DNA of 64,000 nt, taken from the NCBI RefSeq assembly GCF_029639405.1, contig NZ_CP121274.1, positions 3,472,001 to 3,536,000 on the forward strand, read 5' to 3'. The DNA is from Microbacterium proteolyticum (lineage in GTDB: Bacteria > Actinomycetota > Actinomycetes > Actinomycetales > Microbacteriaceae). Position 1 is the stretch's first letter. Each line of letters opens with the position of its first letter. Of the stretch, positions 46,507 to 56,978 are shown one piece after another. Made by a program: the position numbers and the translations under genes. The notes under the pieces are model-generated. The model was not told where the DNA came from. It made no database searches and worked only from the letters and a program-made list of their open reading frames with translations.

Positions 46507-47429
46507 GCCGCCGCCCGATCCTCGTCGATTGCGACACCGGCATCGACGACGCCCTCGCCCTCGCGTACCTGCTGGCCGAGCCCGCGGTCGAGATCGTCGG
46601 CGTCACGACCGTCTCCGGGAACACGGATGCCGCCCGCGGCGCCGCCAACACCCTGACGCTATTCGATCTCGCCGGGGTCCACGACATCCCCGTCGCCGTC
46701 GGTGCGCACCACTTCCGCGGGCGCGACTACGCCGGCGGGGCGCCGCACGTGCACGGCGAAGACGGCGTCGGCGGGATCGCGTGGGCCGCCGCCGACCGCT
46801 CCCCCGACACCCGCGCCGCCGTCGAGCTGATCGACCACCTGGCCGCACGGCATCCGGACCTCACCGTCCTGGCCCTCGGTCCGCTGACGAACCTCGCCGC
46901 CTACGCCGAGACGCCCGGCGTCGCCGCGTTCGACCGGCTCGTCGTCATGGGCGGAGCGTTCGCCCACTCCGGCAACGTGACGGCGTGGGCCGAGGCGAAC
47001 ATCCACAACGACCCCGAATCGGCCGCGGTCGTCTTCGCGCAGGACTGGGACACCACCCTCGTCCCCCTCGACGTCACGATGACCCAAACCCTGGATGCCA
47101 CCGACCTCGTGCGCCTCGAAGCGATCCCGGGCGCCGTGCCCCAGGCGCTGGCCGCGATGCTGCCGGCCTACCTCGACTTCTACGAGGGCCGCGTCTTCCC
47201 CGACCGCCGCTGCGCGCTGCACGACCCGCTCGCCGCGATGGTCGCGGCGGGCGTGCTGCGCGGGGTGAGCGTCGCCGCGGGGCAGGTGGAGGTGCGGCTC
47301 GCAGGCGGCGAGCGCGGACGCACCGTGTCGTCACGCGCGTCGTCGACGCAGCGGTGGGTGCGCGGCATGGAGGGATCGGCCGTCGAGGTGCTGCTGGGGC
47401 GGCTCGAGGCGCGGGAGTGGGTGGGCTGA
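46503..47429 (+). CDS. Nucleoside hydrolase (inosine/uridine-preferring type)
   Basis: 308 residues. Calcium-binding opening ILVDCDTGIDDALALAYLL (DxDxxxDD), VVGVTTVSGNTDAARGAANTLTL, LGPLTNLA, VVMGGAFAHSGNVTAWAEANIHNDPESA and the C-terminal DPLAAM. Splits the N-glycosidic bond of ribonucleosides. GTG start inside the ribokinase stop (GTGA). Base preference cannot be read from sequence. Confidence 0.93.
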   Translation: MSRRPILVDCDTGIDDALALAYLLAEPAVEIVGVTTVSGNTDAARGAANTLTLFDLAGVHDIPVAVGAHHFRGRDYAGGAPHVHGEDGVGGIAWAAADRSPDTRAAVELIDHLAARHPDLTVLALGPLTNLAAYAETPGVAAFDRLVVMGGAFAHSGNVTAWAEANIHNDPESAAVVFAQDWDTTLVPLDVTMTQTLDATDLVRLEAIPGAVPQALAAMLPAYLDFYEGRVFPDRRCALHDPLAAMVAAGVLRGVSVAAGQVEVRLAGGERGRTVSSRASSTQRWVRGMEGSAVEVLLGRLEAREWVG

Positions 47430-47502
47430 AAAGCTCGTTGCGCCAGGCGTCCGTCAGCGCCATGATGTCCTCGTTCGCAGGAACTCCAACGGGGGAGGAA
47501 CC

Positions 47503-47679
47503 ATGGCAGGCAAGTACGAGCTGTACACCGACAAGGCGGGCAAGTACCGCTTCCGGCTGAAGGCCTCGAACGGGCAGGTCATCGCATCGAGCGAGGCCTA
47601 CGAGTCGAAGGCATCCGCGCAGAACGGCATCGCCTCGGTGAAGGCGAACGCGGGGTCGGAGACGGTCGATCTGACCTGA
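47503..47679 (+). CDS. DUF1508 (YegP-like) protein
   Basis: 58 residues, one DUF1508 unit: KYELYTDKAGKYRFRLKASNGQVIASSEAYESKASAQNGIASVKANA. A compact beta-beta-beta-alpha fold of unknown role, usually in one or two copies. Excellent ribosome site GGGGGAGGAACC. Followed by a strong terminator. Confidence 0.92.
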   Translation: MAGKYELYTDKAGKYRFRLKASNGQVIASSEAYESKASAQNGIASVKANAGSETVDLT

Positions 47680-47690
47680 ACCTCGATACG

Positions 47691-47730
47691 ACGAAGGGCC
47701 CCACGCGATCACTCGCGCGGGGCCCTTCGT
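47691..47730. terminator. Bidirectional terminator between DUF1508 and nrdF
   Basis: 12-bp perfect stem (47691-47702 with 47719-47730, core GAAGGGCCCC) around a 16-base loop, between convergent genes. Confidence 0.85.
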
Positions 47731-47740
47731 CATGACCGGA

Positions 47741-48739
<999 letters not shown>

Positions 48740-48747
48740 TCAGCGGA

Positions 48748-50904
48748 TCAGAGCATGCACGAGACGCACTCGGTCATGTCGGTGCCCTCGAGCGCCAGCT
48801 GACGGAGGCGGATGTAGTAGATCGTCTTGATGCCCTTCTTCCACGCGTAGATCTGGGCCTTGTTGATGTCGCGGGTGGTGACGGTGTCCTTGAAGAACAG
48901 CGTCAGCGACAGGCCCTGGTCCACGTGCTGCGTGGCGGCGGCGTACGTGTCGATGACCTTCTCGTAGCCGATCTCGTAGGCATCCTGGTAGTACTCCAGG
49001 TTGTCGTTCGTCATGAACGGCGCCGGGTAGTAGACGCGACCGAGCTTGCCTTCCTTGCGGATCTCGATCTTCGACGCGATCGGGTGGATCGAGCTCGTGG
49101 AGTTGTTGATGTACGAGATCGAACCGGTCGGCGGCACGGCCTGGAGGTTCTGGTTGTAGATGCCGTGCTGCTGGACGGATGCCTTCAGCTCGCGCCAGTC
49201 GTCCTGCGTGGGGATCTGCACGCCGGCGAAGAGCTCCTTCGTCTTGGCCGTCTGCGGCTCCCACACCTGGTCGGTGTACTTGTCGAAGAACTCCCCCGAC
49301 GCATAGGTCGAGTTCTCGAAGCCGTCGAAGGCCGTGCCGCGCTCGATCGCGAGGCGGTTCGAGGCCCGCAGCGCGTGGAACAGCACGGTGTAGAAGTAGA
49401 TGTTCGTGAAGTCGGTGCCCTCTTCGGAGCCGTAGTGGACGTGCTCGCGAGCGAGGTAGCCGTGCAGGTTCATCTGACCGAGGCCGATGGCGTGCGAACG
49501 GTCGTTGCCGTCTTCGATCGAGCGCACCGAGGCGATGTGGCTCTGGACGCTGACGGCGGTGAGGGCGCGGATCGCCGTCTCGACCGTGAGGCCCAGGTCG
49601 CCGCCGTCCATCGCCAGGGCGATGTTCATCGAGCCGAGGTTGCAGCTGATGTCCTTGCCGATGGTGTCATACGAGAGGTCTTCGTTGTACGTGGTCGGGG
49701 TGTTGACCTGCAGGATCTCCGAGCACAGGTTCGACATGTTGATGCGACCGGCGATGGGGTTCGCCTTGTTCACCGTGTCCTCGAACATGATGTACGGGTA
49801 GCCCGACTCGAACTGGATCTCGGCGAGGGTCTGGAAGAACTCGCGCGCGTTGATCTTCGTCTTCTTGATGCGCGGGTCATCGACCATCTCGCGGTACTTC
49901 TCGGTGACCGAGATGTCGCCGAACGGCTTGCCGTAGACCTTCTCGACGTCGTACGGCGAGAAGAGGTACATGTCCTCGCCGTTCTTGGCGAGCTCGAACG
50001 TGACGTCGGGGATGACGACACCGAGCGAGAGCGTCTTGATGCGGATCTTCTCGTCGGCGTTCTCACGCTTGGTGTCGAGGAAGCGCAGGATGTCGGGGTG
50101 GTGCGCGTTGAGGTACACCGCACCGGCGCCCTGGCGCGCACCGAGCTGGTTGGCGTAGCTGAAGCTGTCTTCGAGGAGCTTCATCACGGGGATGATGCCC
50201 GAGGACTGGTTCTCGATCTGCTTGATCGGCGCGCCCGCCTCGCGGATGTTCGACAGCAGCAGCGCGACGCCACCGCCGCGCTTGGACAGCTGGAGGGCGG
50301 AGTTGATGCCGCGGGCGATCGACTCCATGTTGTCTTCGATGCGCAGCAGGAAGCACGACACGAGCTCGCCGCGCTGGGCCTTGCCGGCGTTGAGGAACGT
50401 CGGGGTCGCGGGCTGGAAACGACCGGAGATGATCTCGTCGACGAGCTGGACCGCGAGGCGCTGGTCACCGTCGGCGAGGGCGAGGGCGGTCATGACGACG
50501 CGGTCCTCGAAGCGCTCGAGGTAACGCTTGCCGTCGAAGGTCTTCAGCGTGTAGCTCGTGTAGTACTTGAACGCGCCGAGGAAGGTCTCGAAGCGGAACT
50601 TCGCCCCGTAGGCACGGTCGTTGAGCTCCTGGATGAAGTCCATCGAGTACTTCGCGAGCACGGTGGGCTCGTAGTACTCCTTCTCGACGAGGTAGTCGAG
50701 ACGCTCCTTCAGGGAGTGGAAGAAGACGGTGTTCTGGTTGACGTGCTGCAGGAAGTACTCCCGCGCAGCACGCTTGTCGGCGTCGAACTGGATCTTCCCG
50801 TCGGCGTCGTACAGGTTCAGCATCGCGTTCAGGGCGTGGTAATCCAGCCCCTCGAAACGCACCTCGGTCTTGAAGTCCACGTCGCTCAGCCCTACTTCCA
50901 CCAC
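48748..50904 (-). CDS. nrdE: Class Ib ribonucleotide reductase, alpha subunit
   Basis: 718 residues. Starts with [33 protein letters not shown]. Active-site block [16 protein letters not shown], radical-path Cys/Glu/Asn in [11 protein letters not shown], and the C-terminal redox tail TECVSCML that is reduced by NrdH. GTG 50904 chosen; GTG 50901 is possible, and the 27 residues upstream in the open frame are coded by nrdI in another frame. Overlaps nrdI by 13 bases. There is no ATP-cone, as expected for NrdE. Confidence 0.95.
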   Translation of the reverse strand: MVEVGLSDVDFKTEVRFEGLDYHALNAMLNLYDADGKIQFDADKRAAREYFLQHVNQNTVFFHSLKERLDYLVEKEYYEPTVLAKYSMDFIQELNDRAYGAKFRFETFLGAFKYYTSYTLKTFDGKRYLERFEDRVVMTALALADGDQRLAVQLVDEIISGRFQPATPTFLNAGKAQRGELVSCFLLRIEDNMESIARGINSALQLSKRGGGVALLLSNIREAGAPIKQIENQSSGIIPVMKLLEDSFSYANQLGARQGAGAVYLNAHHPDILRFLDTKRENADEKIRIKTLSLGVVIPDVTFELAKNGEDMYLFSPYDVEKVYGKPFGDISVTEKYREMVDDPRIKKTKINAREFFQTLAEIQFESGYPYIMFEDTVNKANPIAGRINMSNLCSEILQVNTPTTYNEDLSYDTIGKDISCNLGSMNIALAMDGGDLGLTVETAIRALTAVSVQSHIASVRSIEDGNDRSHAIGLGQMNLHGYLAREHVHYGSEEGTDFTNIYFYTVLFHALRASNRLAIERGTAFDGFENSTYASGEFFDKYTDQVWEPQTAKTKELFAGVQIPTQDDWRELKASVQQHGIYNQNLQAVPPTGSISYINNSTSSIHPIASKIEIRKEGKLGRVYYPAPFMTNDNLEYYQDAYEIGYEKVIDTYAAATQHVDQGLSLTLFFKDTVTTRDINKAQIYAWKKGIKTIYYIRLRQLALEGTDMTECVSCML

Positions 50905-51326
50905 TGTTCCAATCCTTCGGTGACGTGCTCGACGTCTTCTGGTGTGCCGAATACTTCGATGCGATACAAGTGCGGCACGGAGCACTTGCGGCTGATGACG
51001 TCTCCGGCGAGGCAGAACGCGTCGCCGAAATTGGTGTTGCCCGCGGAGATGACCCCGCGGATGTGACGTCGGTTGCGCTCCTCATTGAGGAAGCGGATGA
51101 CTTGCTTGGGAACGGCGCCCTTCTCGACACCGCGGCCCACGCCCCCTCCGTAGGTGGGGGTGACCAGTACGAAGGGTTCGTCGACGTGGAGCGGCGGGTC
51201 GGTCGGTCGCAGGGGGATGCGGAGTGCCCGCTTGCCGAGCTTCTCGATGAAACGTGCGGTGTTGCCCGACACGCTCGAGAAGTAGACGAGCAGCGGAGCC
51301 TCGGTCTCCGACAGGACAGCGCTCAT
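50892..51326 (-). CDS. nrdI: NrdI flavodoxin
   Basis: 144 residues. Flavodoxin-like P-loop [26 protein letters not shown] and [16 protein letters not shown] (FMN site). Provides the oxidant for assembling the manganese-tyrosyl cofactor of NrdF. ATG 51326 behind AGAGGG. Third position in order nrdH-nrdI-nrdE-nrdF after nrdH. Confidence 0.95.
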   Translation of the reverse strand: MSAVLSETEAPLLVYFSSVSGNTARFIEKLGKRALRIPLRPTDPPLHVDEPFVLVTPTYGGGVGRGVEKGAVPKQVIRFLNEERNRRHIRGVISAGNTNFGDAFCLAGDVISRKCSVPHLYRIEVFGTPEDVEHVTEGLEQWWK

Positions 51327-51351
51327 GAGAACCCTCTGAGCCCGTCGGGGA

Positions 51352-51585
51352 TCAGGCCAGGCGCGAAGCCAGCTCGTCGATCTTGTCGGGACGGAAGCCC
51401 GACCAGTGGTCCTCGTCGGTGATGACGACGGGGGCCTGCAGGTAGCCCAGCGACTTGACCTGCTCGAGGGCCGCGGGGTCTTCGGTGACGTCGAGCACGT
51501 TGTACTCGATGCCCTTCGAGTCGAGTGCGCGGTACGTCGCGTTGCACTGGACGCAGGAAGGCTTGGTGTAGACCGTGATCGCCAT
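51352..51585 (-). CDS. nrdH: NrdH glutaredoxin-like protein
   Basis: 77 residues. Redox motif CVQC at residues 11-14 and the NrdH-specific WSGFRPDKI end. Electron donor for NrdE, itself reduced by thioredoxin reductase. First gene of the operon; ATG 51585 is preceded by a GGGAGAGA ribosome site. Confidence 0.96.
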   Translation of the reverse strand: MAITVYTKPSCVQCNATYRALDSKGIEYNVLDVTEDPAALEQVKSLGYLQAPVVITDEDHWSGFRPDKIDELASRLA

Positions 51586-51644
51586 TTCGTTCTCTCTCTC
51601 CCCTGGAAAATCTTCGTCCGGTCGCTCGGGGCGGGCCGGGAGCT

Positions 51645-51695
51645 CAATACTACATATGGGGACGGACATCGGGGGGAACCACAAGGGGTAGTAGT
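51645..51695 (-). promoter_or_regulatory. nrdHIEF promoter with two candidate NrdR boxes
   Basis: Two A/T-richer patches resembling NrdR boxes: CCCCATATGTAGTATTG (51661-51645) and CTACTACCCCTTGTGGT (51694-51678), read on the minus strand. Their centres are about 31 bases apart, the three-turn spacing typical of paired NrdR boxes. A -10 TAGTAT (51652-51647) overlaps the proximal box. Assignment rests on pattern memory. Confidence 0.6.
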
Positions 51696-51699
51696 TACA

Positions 51700-51958
51700 C
51701 GGATGTGATTTTCCACCGCTCTCCCCATGTACAACACAGGTTGTCCACCATTTCATCCACAGGGAACGCACCGATTTCGGCCTCGTCGATGCCCGTCGTT
51801 CCGCGGATCTCGCGCCTCCTTCCGGCATCCATCCACAGCTCGGACGCTAGACGGGGGTTCCGACATCGCACAGGGGGTGGATATCTCGCTTCGGCGTGTC
51901 GCGGCGTGTCGATCCCGAGTGGATCGCACCGCCCGCTCGCCGTGTCGGGGGCACCCGG
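51700..51958. other. Noncoding stretch with DnaA-box-like sequences
   Basis: The gap between nrdH and the MFS gene runs 51586-51970. Besides the nrd promoter it holds four DnaA-box-like 9-mers in one orientation: TTTTCCACC (51709), TTGTCCACC (51741), TCATCCACA (51753) and CCATCCACA (51829), each one or two mismatches from TTRTCCACA. No gene is visible. TACCGT (51959-51964), 6 bases before the MFS start, is the likely leaderless promoter. Confidence 0.45.
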
Positions 51959-51970
51959 TACCGTGGTGCA

Positions 51971-53176
51971 GTGGCCGGCTACCGCGTACTCCTCAGAACC
52001 CCGGGCGTGGGGCGCATCATCGCCGCTCAGCTGACGGCTCGCTTCCCCAACGGCATGATCAGCCTCGCCGTGCTCCTGCACATCGAGCACGTCACCGGCT
52101 CCTACGGCGCCGCGGGCCTCGTGCTCGCCGCGACGAGCGTCGGCCAGGCGGTTGCCGGGCCGGTCACGAGCCGGTGGATGGGCCGCTGGGGCATGCGCCG
52201 CGTCCTCACCGTCACGCTCGTCTTCTGCGCGGCCGCGATCGCCGCGATGGCACTGCTCGTCGTGCCGCTCCCGGTGTACATGGTCCTCGGCCTGATCGGC
52301 GGACTCTCCACTCCCCCGGTGCAGTCGGCCGTCCGCACCATCTACCCCAAGATGGTCCCGTCGTCGCAGCTGACCCCGCTCTACTCGCTCGACGCGTCGC
52401 TGCAGGAGATCATCTGGGTGCTCGCGCCCGTGATCATCACGCTCGTCGGCACCCAGGTGGGCACCGTCCCGGCGCTGCTGCTGATCGTCGTGATCCTCCT
52501 CGGCGGCGGCGCGTGGTTCATCCTCAGTCCCGAGGTGGGCCGCGTCCGCATCCCGCGGAGCCGCCGCGCCCTCGGCACGGTGCTCCGCAAGCCGCCGGTG
52601 ATCCTCGCCACGGCGACCGGTTTCCTGTTGGTCGGCGCGTGCGCGGCGGTCGAGGCGGGCGTCGTCGCGACCTTCAACCACGGCGGTCTCGAGGCGGGCC
52701 TCATCCTCGCGGTCTTCGCCGTCGGGAGCCTCGCGGGTGGCCTCTCCTTCGGGCACATCCCCATCGGCCGGTGGGCCATGGCGCGGCGCTTCGCGATCGT
52801 CACGGTCGGCCTCACCCTCACGATCGTGTCGCTCAACGCGTGGTGGCTGGGGGCGACGCTGCTCGTCGCCGGCGCCGGCATCGCCCCGGCCCTGGCCGTG
52901 ATGTTCGCCATGACCTCGGCCAGCGTCCGCTTCAGCGAGACCGCCGAGGCCTACGGTTGGATCGGCACGGGGCAGCTCATCGGCGCGGCCGCCGGCTCCG
53001 CCGTCGCGGGATTCCTGGTCGACGGCGTCGGGCCGCAGGGCGCGTACATCGCCGCCGCCGGATTCGCCGCCGTGGGCCTCGTGGTGTCGGTGCTGTTCGT
53101 CCGCGGTTTCCCCGACCTGCGCCATCGCGACGCGAGCCCGATCCCCGACACCGAACCGGTGCACACGATCACTTGA
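51971..53176 (+). CDS. MFS transporter
   Basis: 401 residues, about eleven or twelve hydrophobic segments. Opens VAGYRVLLRTPGVGRIIAAQLTARFPNGMISLAVLLHIEHVTGSYGAAGLVLAATSVGQAVAGPVTSRWMGRWGMRRVL, with the MFS loop 2-3 motif degenerate (RWMGRWGMRRVL). GTG 51971 fits TACCGT at a 6-base gap; the open frame upstream has no MFS-like sequence. Substrate unknown; divergent from nrdHIEF, no linked regulator. Confidence 0.88.
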   Translation: MAGYRVLLRTPGVGRIIAAQLTARFPNGMISLAVLLHIEHVTGSYGAAGLVLAATSVGQAVAGPVTSRWMGRWGMRRVLTVTLVFCAAAIAAMALLVVPLPVYMVLGLIGGLSTPPVQSAVRTIYPKMVPSSQLTPLYSLDASLQEIIWVLAPVIITLVGTQVGTVPALLLIVVILLGGGAWFILSPEVGRVRIPRSRRALGTVLRKPPVILATATGFLLVGACAAVEAGVVATFNHGGLEAGLILAVFAVGSLAGGLSFGHIPIGRWAMARRFAIVTVGLTLTIVSLNAWWLGATLLVAGAGIAPALAVMFAMTSASVRFSETAEAYGWIGTGQLIGAAAGSAVAGFLVDGVGPQGAYIAAAGFAAVGLVVSVLFVRGFPDLRHRDASPIPDTEPVHTIT

Positions 53177-53211
53177 CGCTCGCCCCGCACGCGGCGCGCC
53201 GGGCAGACGCG

Positions 53212-53616
53212 TCAGTGCAACCGACGCAGCAGCTCCAGCACGGCGAGCGCGTAGGCGTCGGCGGGCTCGGGGTGATCGAAGACGAGCGTCGACCCGCCCA
53301 CCGAGATCTCGACCTCGTGCGTGTCGGACAAGCGTCGCAGTGACCGGAACGACGACCTCAGCATCTCGCGCAGCTGCGCCTCGGACGGCAGCCACAGCGC
53401 GTCCTCGGTCGCCACGGAGTCCAGCGCCCACTCGGTCGTGCCGTTGAACGCCAGGATCCGCCCCGTCGGGTACTCCCGCGGCTCCACCGTCATCTCGCTG
53501 ACGGTGAAGATGTCCGCCTCGAACTCCGGCTCGTTCAACTGGAACCGGTCACCCGAGCGCGGATGCCACACCAACCCGGCCTCGCGCAGAGCCATGGCCA
53601 TCTCGGTCGAGATCAT
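53212..53616 (-). CDS. Conserved hypothetical actinobacterial protein
   Basis: 134 residues, no membrane segment, no family recognised. MISTEMAMALREAGLVWHPRSGDRFQLNEPEFEADIFTVSEMTVEPREYPTG and a pyrimidine-phosphatase-like FNGTTEWALDSV block suggest a small alpha-beta fold like the pilus-assembly/NUDIX-neighbour 'Asp-rich' proteins, but this is only impression. ATG 53616 follows the element CAGAATGGATGCC directly; ATG 53625 is in frame but overlaps the -10. Divergent from the hydrolase with which it shares that element as an inverted repeat. Confidence 0.7.
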   Translation of the reverse strand: MISTEMAMALREAGLVWHPRSGDRFQLNEPEFEADIFTVSEMTVEPREYPTGRILAFNGTTEWALDSVATEDALWLPSEAQLREMLRSSFRSLRRLSDTHEVEISVGGSTLVFDHPEPADAYALAVLELLRRLH

Positions 53617-53685
53617 GGCATCCATTCTGGGGGCGCGCGGGGCGCGCAGGGGCACGGCGGCGCAGCCGACAGAATGGATGCCATG
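53614..53685. promoter_or_regulatory. Mirror-image leaderless start elements
   Basis: The 16-mer CAGAATGGATGCCATG occurs at 53670-53685 (plus) and as its exact reverse complement at 53614-53629, starting the two divergent genes. A third copy starts the acyl-CoA dehydrogenase gene (54468-54483). CAGAAT serves as -10, 7 bases from each ATG. Confidence 0.7.
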
Positions 53686-54435
53686 CCTGCTGCCGTGACC
53701 CTCCCCCGCCTCTCGTGGGGCGATGTCGACCGCCCCGCCGTGCTCCTGGCCCACGGACTCGGGTCCGACGGCGCGCTCATGTGGCGCTTCGGGACGGCGC
53801 TCGCCGACGCGGGCTGGCACGCCGTCGCCGTCGATCTGCGCGGTCACGGCGACGCTCCGCGCGCCCTCGACTACACGCTCGCGGCCTACAGCGCGGATGT
53901 GGCCGCGACCCGCCCCGATCACGGCGGCGCGTGGGACGCGGTCGTCGGCCACTCGCTGGGCGGTGCCGCGGTGACGATCGCCGCCGCCGCCGACCCGGAC
54001 TGGACGCGACGACTGGTGCTCATCGATCCGGCGATCCTGCTCGCCGACCGCGACCGCGACATCGTGCGGGCGAGCCAGGAGCAGGCGTTCGCCGACCCGA
54101 CCGTCACCGCCGTGCGGTCGCAGCACCCCGACTGGCATCCCACCGACATCGAGCTCAAGGCGCGGGCGACCCAGCGGGCCAGCCGCTGGGCGATCGAGCA
54201 GACGAGCCTGCAGAACACGACCTGGGACGCCCGTCCGGCCGCGGCCGCCCTCACCGTCCCCACGCACGTGATCGGTGCCGACCCCGCCGTCCACTCGATC
54301 TTCACCGGCGCCCTCGCCGACGAGGTGCTGCAGAACCCCGTCGTGACCATGTCGGTCGTGACGGGTGCCGGGCACTCCCCGCACCGCGATCGCCCCGACG
54401 AGACCGTCGCGGCTCTCCTCGCCGCGCTCGGCTGA
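53683..54435 (+). CDS. Alpha/beta-hydrolase fold protein
   Basis: 250 residues. Oxyanion strand VLLAHGLGSDGALMW, WHAVAVDLRGHGDAP, nucleophile elbow VVGHSLGGAA (Ser about residue 92), acid around VIGADP, and the catalytic His in TGAGHSPHRDRP. Probably an esterase or lactonase; substrate unknown. Preceded by the CAGAATGGATGCC element. An acyl-CoA dehydrogenase starts 45 bases later with the same element. Confidence 0.88.
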   Translation: MPAAVTLPRLSWGDVDRPAVLLAHGLGSDGALMWRFGTALADAGWHAVAVDLRGHGDAPRALDYTLAAYSADVAATRPDHGGAWDAVVGHSLGGAAVTIAAAADPDWTRRLVLIDPAILLADRDRDIVRASQEQAFADPTVTAVRSQHPDWHPTDIELKARATQRASRWAIEQTSLQNTTWDARPAAAALTVPTHVIGADPAVHSIFTGALADEVLQNPVVTMSVVTGAGHSPHRDRPDETVAALLAALG

Positions 54436-54480
54436 CGTCCCACGGCCGCGATGTCGGGCCGGAGGACCAGAATGGATGCC

Positions 54481-55644
54481 ATGGCCTCCGCGTTCGATCC
54501 CGTTCGGTTCCTCCCCGACGACCTGCTCGCCCGGTTGCGCGAACGCGCGCCAGTGCACGACCGCGACAACACGTTCCCGAACGACGACCTCGACGATCTG
54601 CGCGCCGCCGGGTACCTCGGCATCCTGGCCGCCGAAGAGCTCGGCGGGGCGGGCCTGTCGCTCGCCGAGGCCGCGGTGCTGCAGCAGCGACTGGCCGGGG
54701 CCGCTCCCGCCACCGCACTCGCGGTGAACATGCACCTGGTCTGGACCGGTGTCGCGAAGGTTCTGCGCGATCGGGGCCTCGACGACCTCGAGTTCGTGCT
54801 GCGCGGGGCCGCCGCGGGCGAAGTCTTCGCCTTCGGCATCAGCGAGGCCGGCAACGACCTCGTGCTATTCGGCAGCGACACGGAGGCCGTACCCGACGGC
54901 GACGGCGGGTACCGGTTCACGGGCACCAAGATCTTCACGTCGCTCTCGCCGGTGTGGGATCACCTCGGCGTGCACGGGCTCGACACGACCTCCCCCGACG
55001 CGCCGAAGATGGTGTTCGCGTTCCTCGACCGCGACGAGAGCATCGTGTCCCGCGACGACTGGAACACGATGGGCATGCGCGGCACGCAGAGCCGCACCAC
55101 CGAACTGCACGGCGCCCACGCCCGGCCCGACCGCGTCGTGCGCCGCCTCGACCCCGGGCCCCAGCCCGACCCGCTCGTCTTCGGCATCTTCGCGGTGTTC
55201 GAGATCCTCCTGGCCTCGGTGTACACGGGCGTCGCGCGGCGGGCGCTCGACCTCGCGGTCGACACGGCGCGGGCGCGCCGGTCCAAGAAGACGGGGGCGA
55301 GCTACGCGGCCGACCCCGACATCCGCTGGCGCATCGCCGACATGGCTCTCGCGTACGACGCCCTGCCCCCGCAGATCGCGGCGCTGAGCGACGACGTCGA
55401 CGCGCGCGTCGACCACGGCGCCCGCTGGTTCTCGCTGCTCGCCGGACTCAAGCACCGCGCGGTCACCGCGGCCAAGACCGTGGTCGACGACGCCATGCTG
55501 GTGGGCGGCGGGTCTTCGTACTTCGCGACCACGGAACTCAGTCGCCTGTACCGCGACGTGCTGGCCGGGCAGTTCCACCCGTCCGACCCCGAATCCGCCC
55601 ACTCCGCGCTCGCCACCGCCTGGCTCGGGCCGGTCGACGCGTGA
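54481..55644 (+). CDS. Acyl-CoA dehydrogenase family protein
   Basis: 387 residues. N-terminal helical domain (FPNDDLDDLRAAGYLGILAAEELGGAGLSLAEAAVLQQRLA), FAD/substrate beta domain (FAFGISEAGNDLVLFGS ... YRFTGTKIFTSLSPVWDHLGVHG ... DDWNTMGMRGTQSRTTEL) and the C-terminal helical bundle. FAD-dependent alpha,beta-dehydrogenation or a related monooxygenase reaction. ATG 54481 follows CAGAATGGATGCC. Its stop overlaps the start of the DUF445 gene. Confidence 0.88.
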   Translation: MASAFDPVRFLPDDLLARLRERAPVHDRDNTFPNDDLDDLRAAGYLGILAAEELGGAGLSLAEAAVLQQRLAGAAPATALAVNMHLVWTGVAKVLRDRGLDDLEFVLRGAAAGEVFAFGISEAGNDLVLFGSDTEAVPDGDGGYRFTGTKIFTSLSPVWDHLGVHGLDTTSPDAPKMVFAFLDRDESIVSRDDWNTMGMRGTQSRTTELHGAHARPDRVVRRLDPGPQPDPLVFGIFAVFEILLASVYTGVARRALDLAVDTARARRSKKTGASYAADPDIRWRIADMALAYDALPPQIAALSDDVDARVDHGARWFSLLAGLKHRAVTAAKTVVDDAMLVGGGSSYFATTELSRLYRDVLAGQFHPSDPESAHSALATAWLGPVDA

Positions 55645-56918
55645 TGGCCCGCACACCGACGGCGCTGCTGAGCCCCGCTGACCAGGAACGTCGGCGGGCG
55701 TTGCGCCGCATGAAGGGCGTGGCGCTCGGGGCGCTCCTGGCCATGGCGGTCGTGTTCGCCGTGGCGTTCGCGTTCCAGCGCGACGTCGAGTGGCTGCAGT
55801 ACGTCCGCGCAGCCGCGGAGGGCGGCATGGTCGGCGCGCTCGCGGACTGGTTCGCCGTGACCGCCCTGTTCCGGCGGCCGCTCGGACTGCCGATCCCGCA
55901 CACGGCGATCATCCCGCGACGCAAGGACGAGATCGGGCAGCAGCTCGGGGAGTTCGTCGAGACCAACTTCCTCGAGGGCCACGTCGTCCGCACGAAGCTC
56001 GAGGCCACCCCGCTCGCCGCCCGTGCCGGCGCGTGGCTCGCTGACCCCGCTCACGCCGAACGGCTCGCCGCCGAGGGCGCCGCCCTCGCCACGAGCGTGC
56101 TGCGCGCGCTCAGCGACGACGACGTGCAGGGCCTCATCGAGGACCTCGCCCGCGAGCACCTGCTGGAGCCCGACTGGGGTCCGTCGGTGGGCGGCTGGCT
56201 CGAACGCGTCGTCGCCGCCGATGCGCACCACGGCGCGGTCGACCTGGCGCTGGACAACATCGCCGTGTGGCTCGGCAACAACCGGGACACGTTCCAGGGG
56301 CTCGTCTCGCGACGCCTCCCCTCGTGGGTGCCGAGGCTCGCCCACCGCCTCGTCGACGACACCGTCTACCGCGAAGCCGTCGGGTTCGTGGATGCCGTCC
56401 GCGCAGACCCGCGCCACCAGGCGCGCATCGCGATCGACCAGTACCTGGCGCGACTCGCCGACAACCTCCAGCACGACCCGGCGACGAAGACGCGCCTGGA
56501 GGAGGCGAAGGCCTCGGTGTTCGACAGCCCCCGCGTCCGCGGCCTCGCCGCCGACGCGTGGAACACCGCGAAGACCGGCCTCCTGCGCTCGCTCGCCGAT
56601 CCCGAGAGCGCCCTGCGCCGACGCGCGGCGGCCGCCCTCGCCGACGTCGGTGTGCGGCTGCAGAACGAGGAGTCGCTGCAACGCCGGGTGGACGGCTGGG
56701 TCACCGACGCCGCGGTGTTCCTCGTCGAGCGCTATCGGCACGACATCGCCTCGATCATCACCGACACGGTGGAACGGTGGGATGCCGCCGAGACGACCGA
56801 GAAGATCGAGCTCATGGTCGGCCGCGACCTGCAGTACATCCGACTCAACGGCACGGTCGTGGGCGCTCTCGCGGGTCTCGCCATCTTCACGATCGCGCAC
56901 CTCGCCTGGGGGTCCTGA
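55644..56918 (+). CDS. DUF445 membrane protein
   Basis: 424 residues. One N-terminal membrane segment (about 28-48) and a C-terminal one (about 400-420), with the DUF445 core AAAEGGMVGALADWFAVTALFRRPLGLPIPHTAIIPRRKDEIGQQLGEFVETNFL between. Much of the rest is long helices. Function unknown; members are thought to be membrane-tethered. Start ATG overlaps the preceding stop (TGATG); a GTG three bases upstream is also in frame. Confidence 0.9.
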   Translation: MARTPTALLSPADQERRRALRRMKGVALGALLAMAVVFAVAFAFQRDVEWLQYVRAAAEGGMVGALADWFAVTALFRRPLGLPIPHTAIIPRRKDEIGQQLGEFVETNFLEGHVVRTKLEATPLAARAGAWLADPAHAERLAAEGAALATSVLRALSDDDVQGLIEDLAREHLLEPDWGPSVGGWLERVVAADAHHGAVDLALDNIAVWLGNNRDTFQGLVSRRLPSWVPRLAHRLVDDTVYREAVGFVDAVRADPRHQARIAIDQYLARLADNLQHDPATKTRLEEAKASVFDSPRVRGLAADAWNTAKTGLLRSLADPESALRRRAAAALADVGVRLQNEESLQRRVDGWVTDAAVFLVERYRHDIASIITDTVERWDAAETTEKIELMVGRDLQYIRLNGTVVGALAGLAIFTIAHLAWGS

Positions 56919-56978
56919 CGCGCAGACGCGGAACGAAACCTGCTGCCGCGGCCGCGTGTCGGTCGGTACCCTGAGCGC

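Noticed and set aside
51700..51840. Replication origin
   Set aside because: DnaA-box-like sites are imperfect and few, and dnaA, dnaN, recF or gyr genes are absent nearby.
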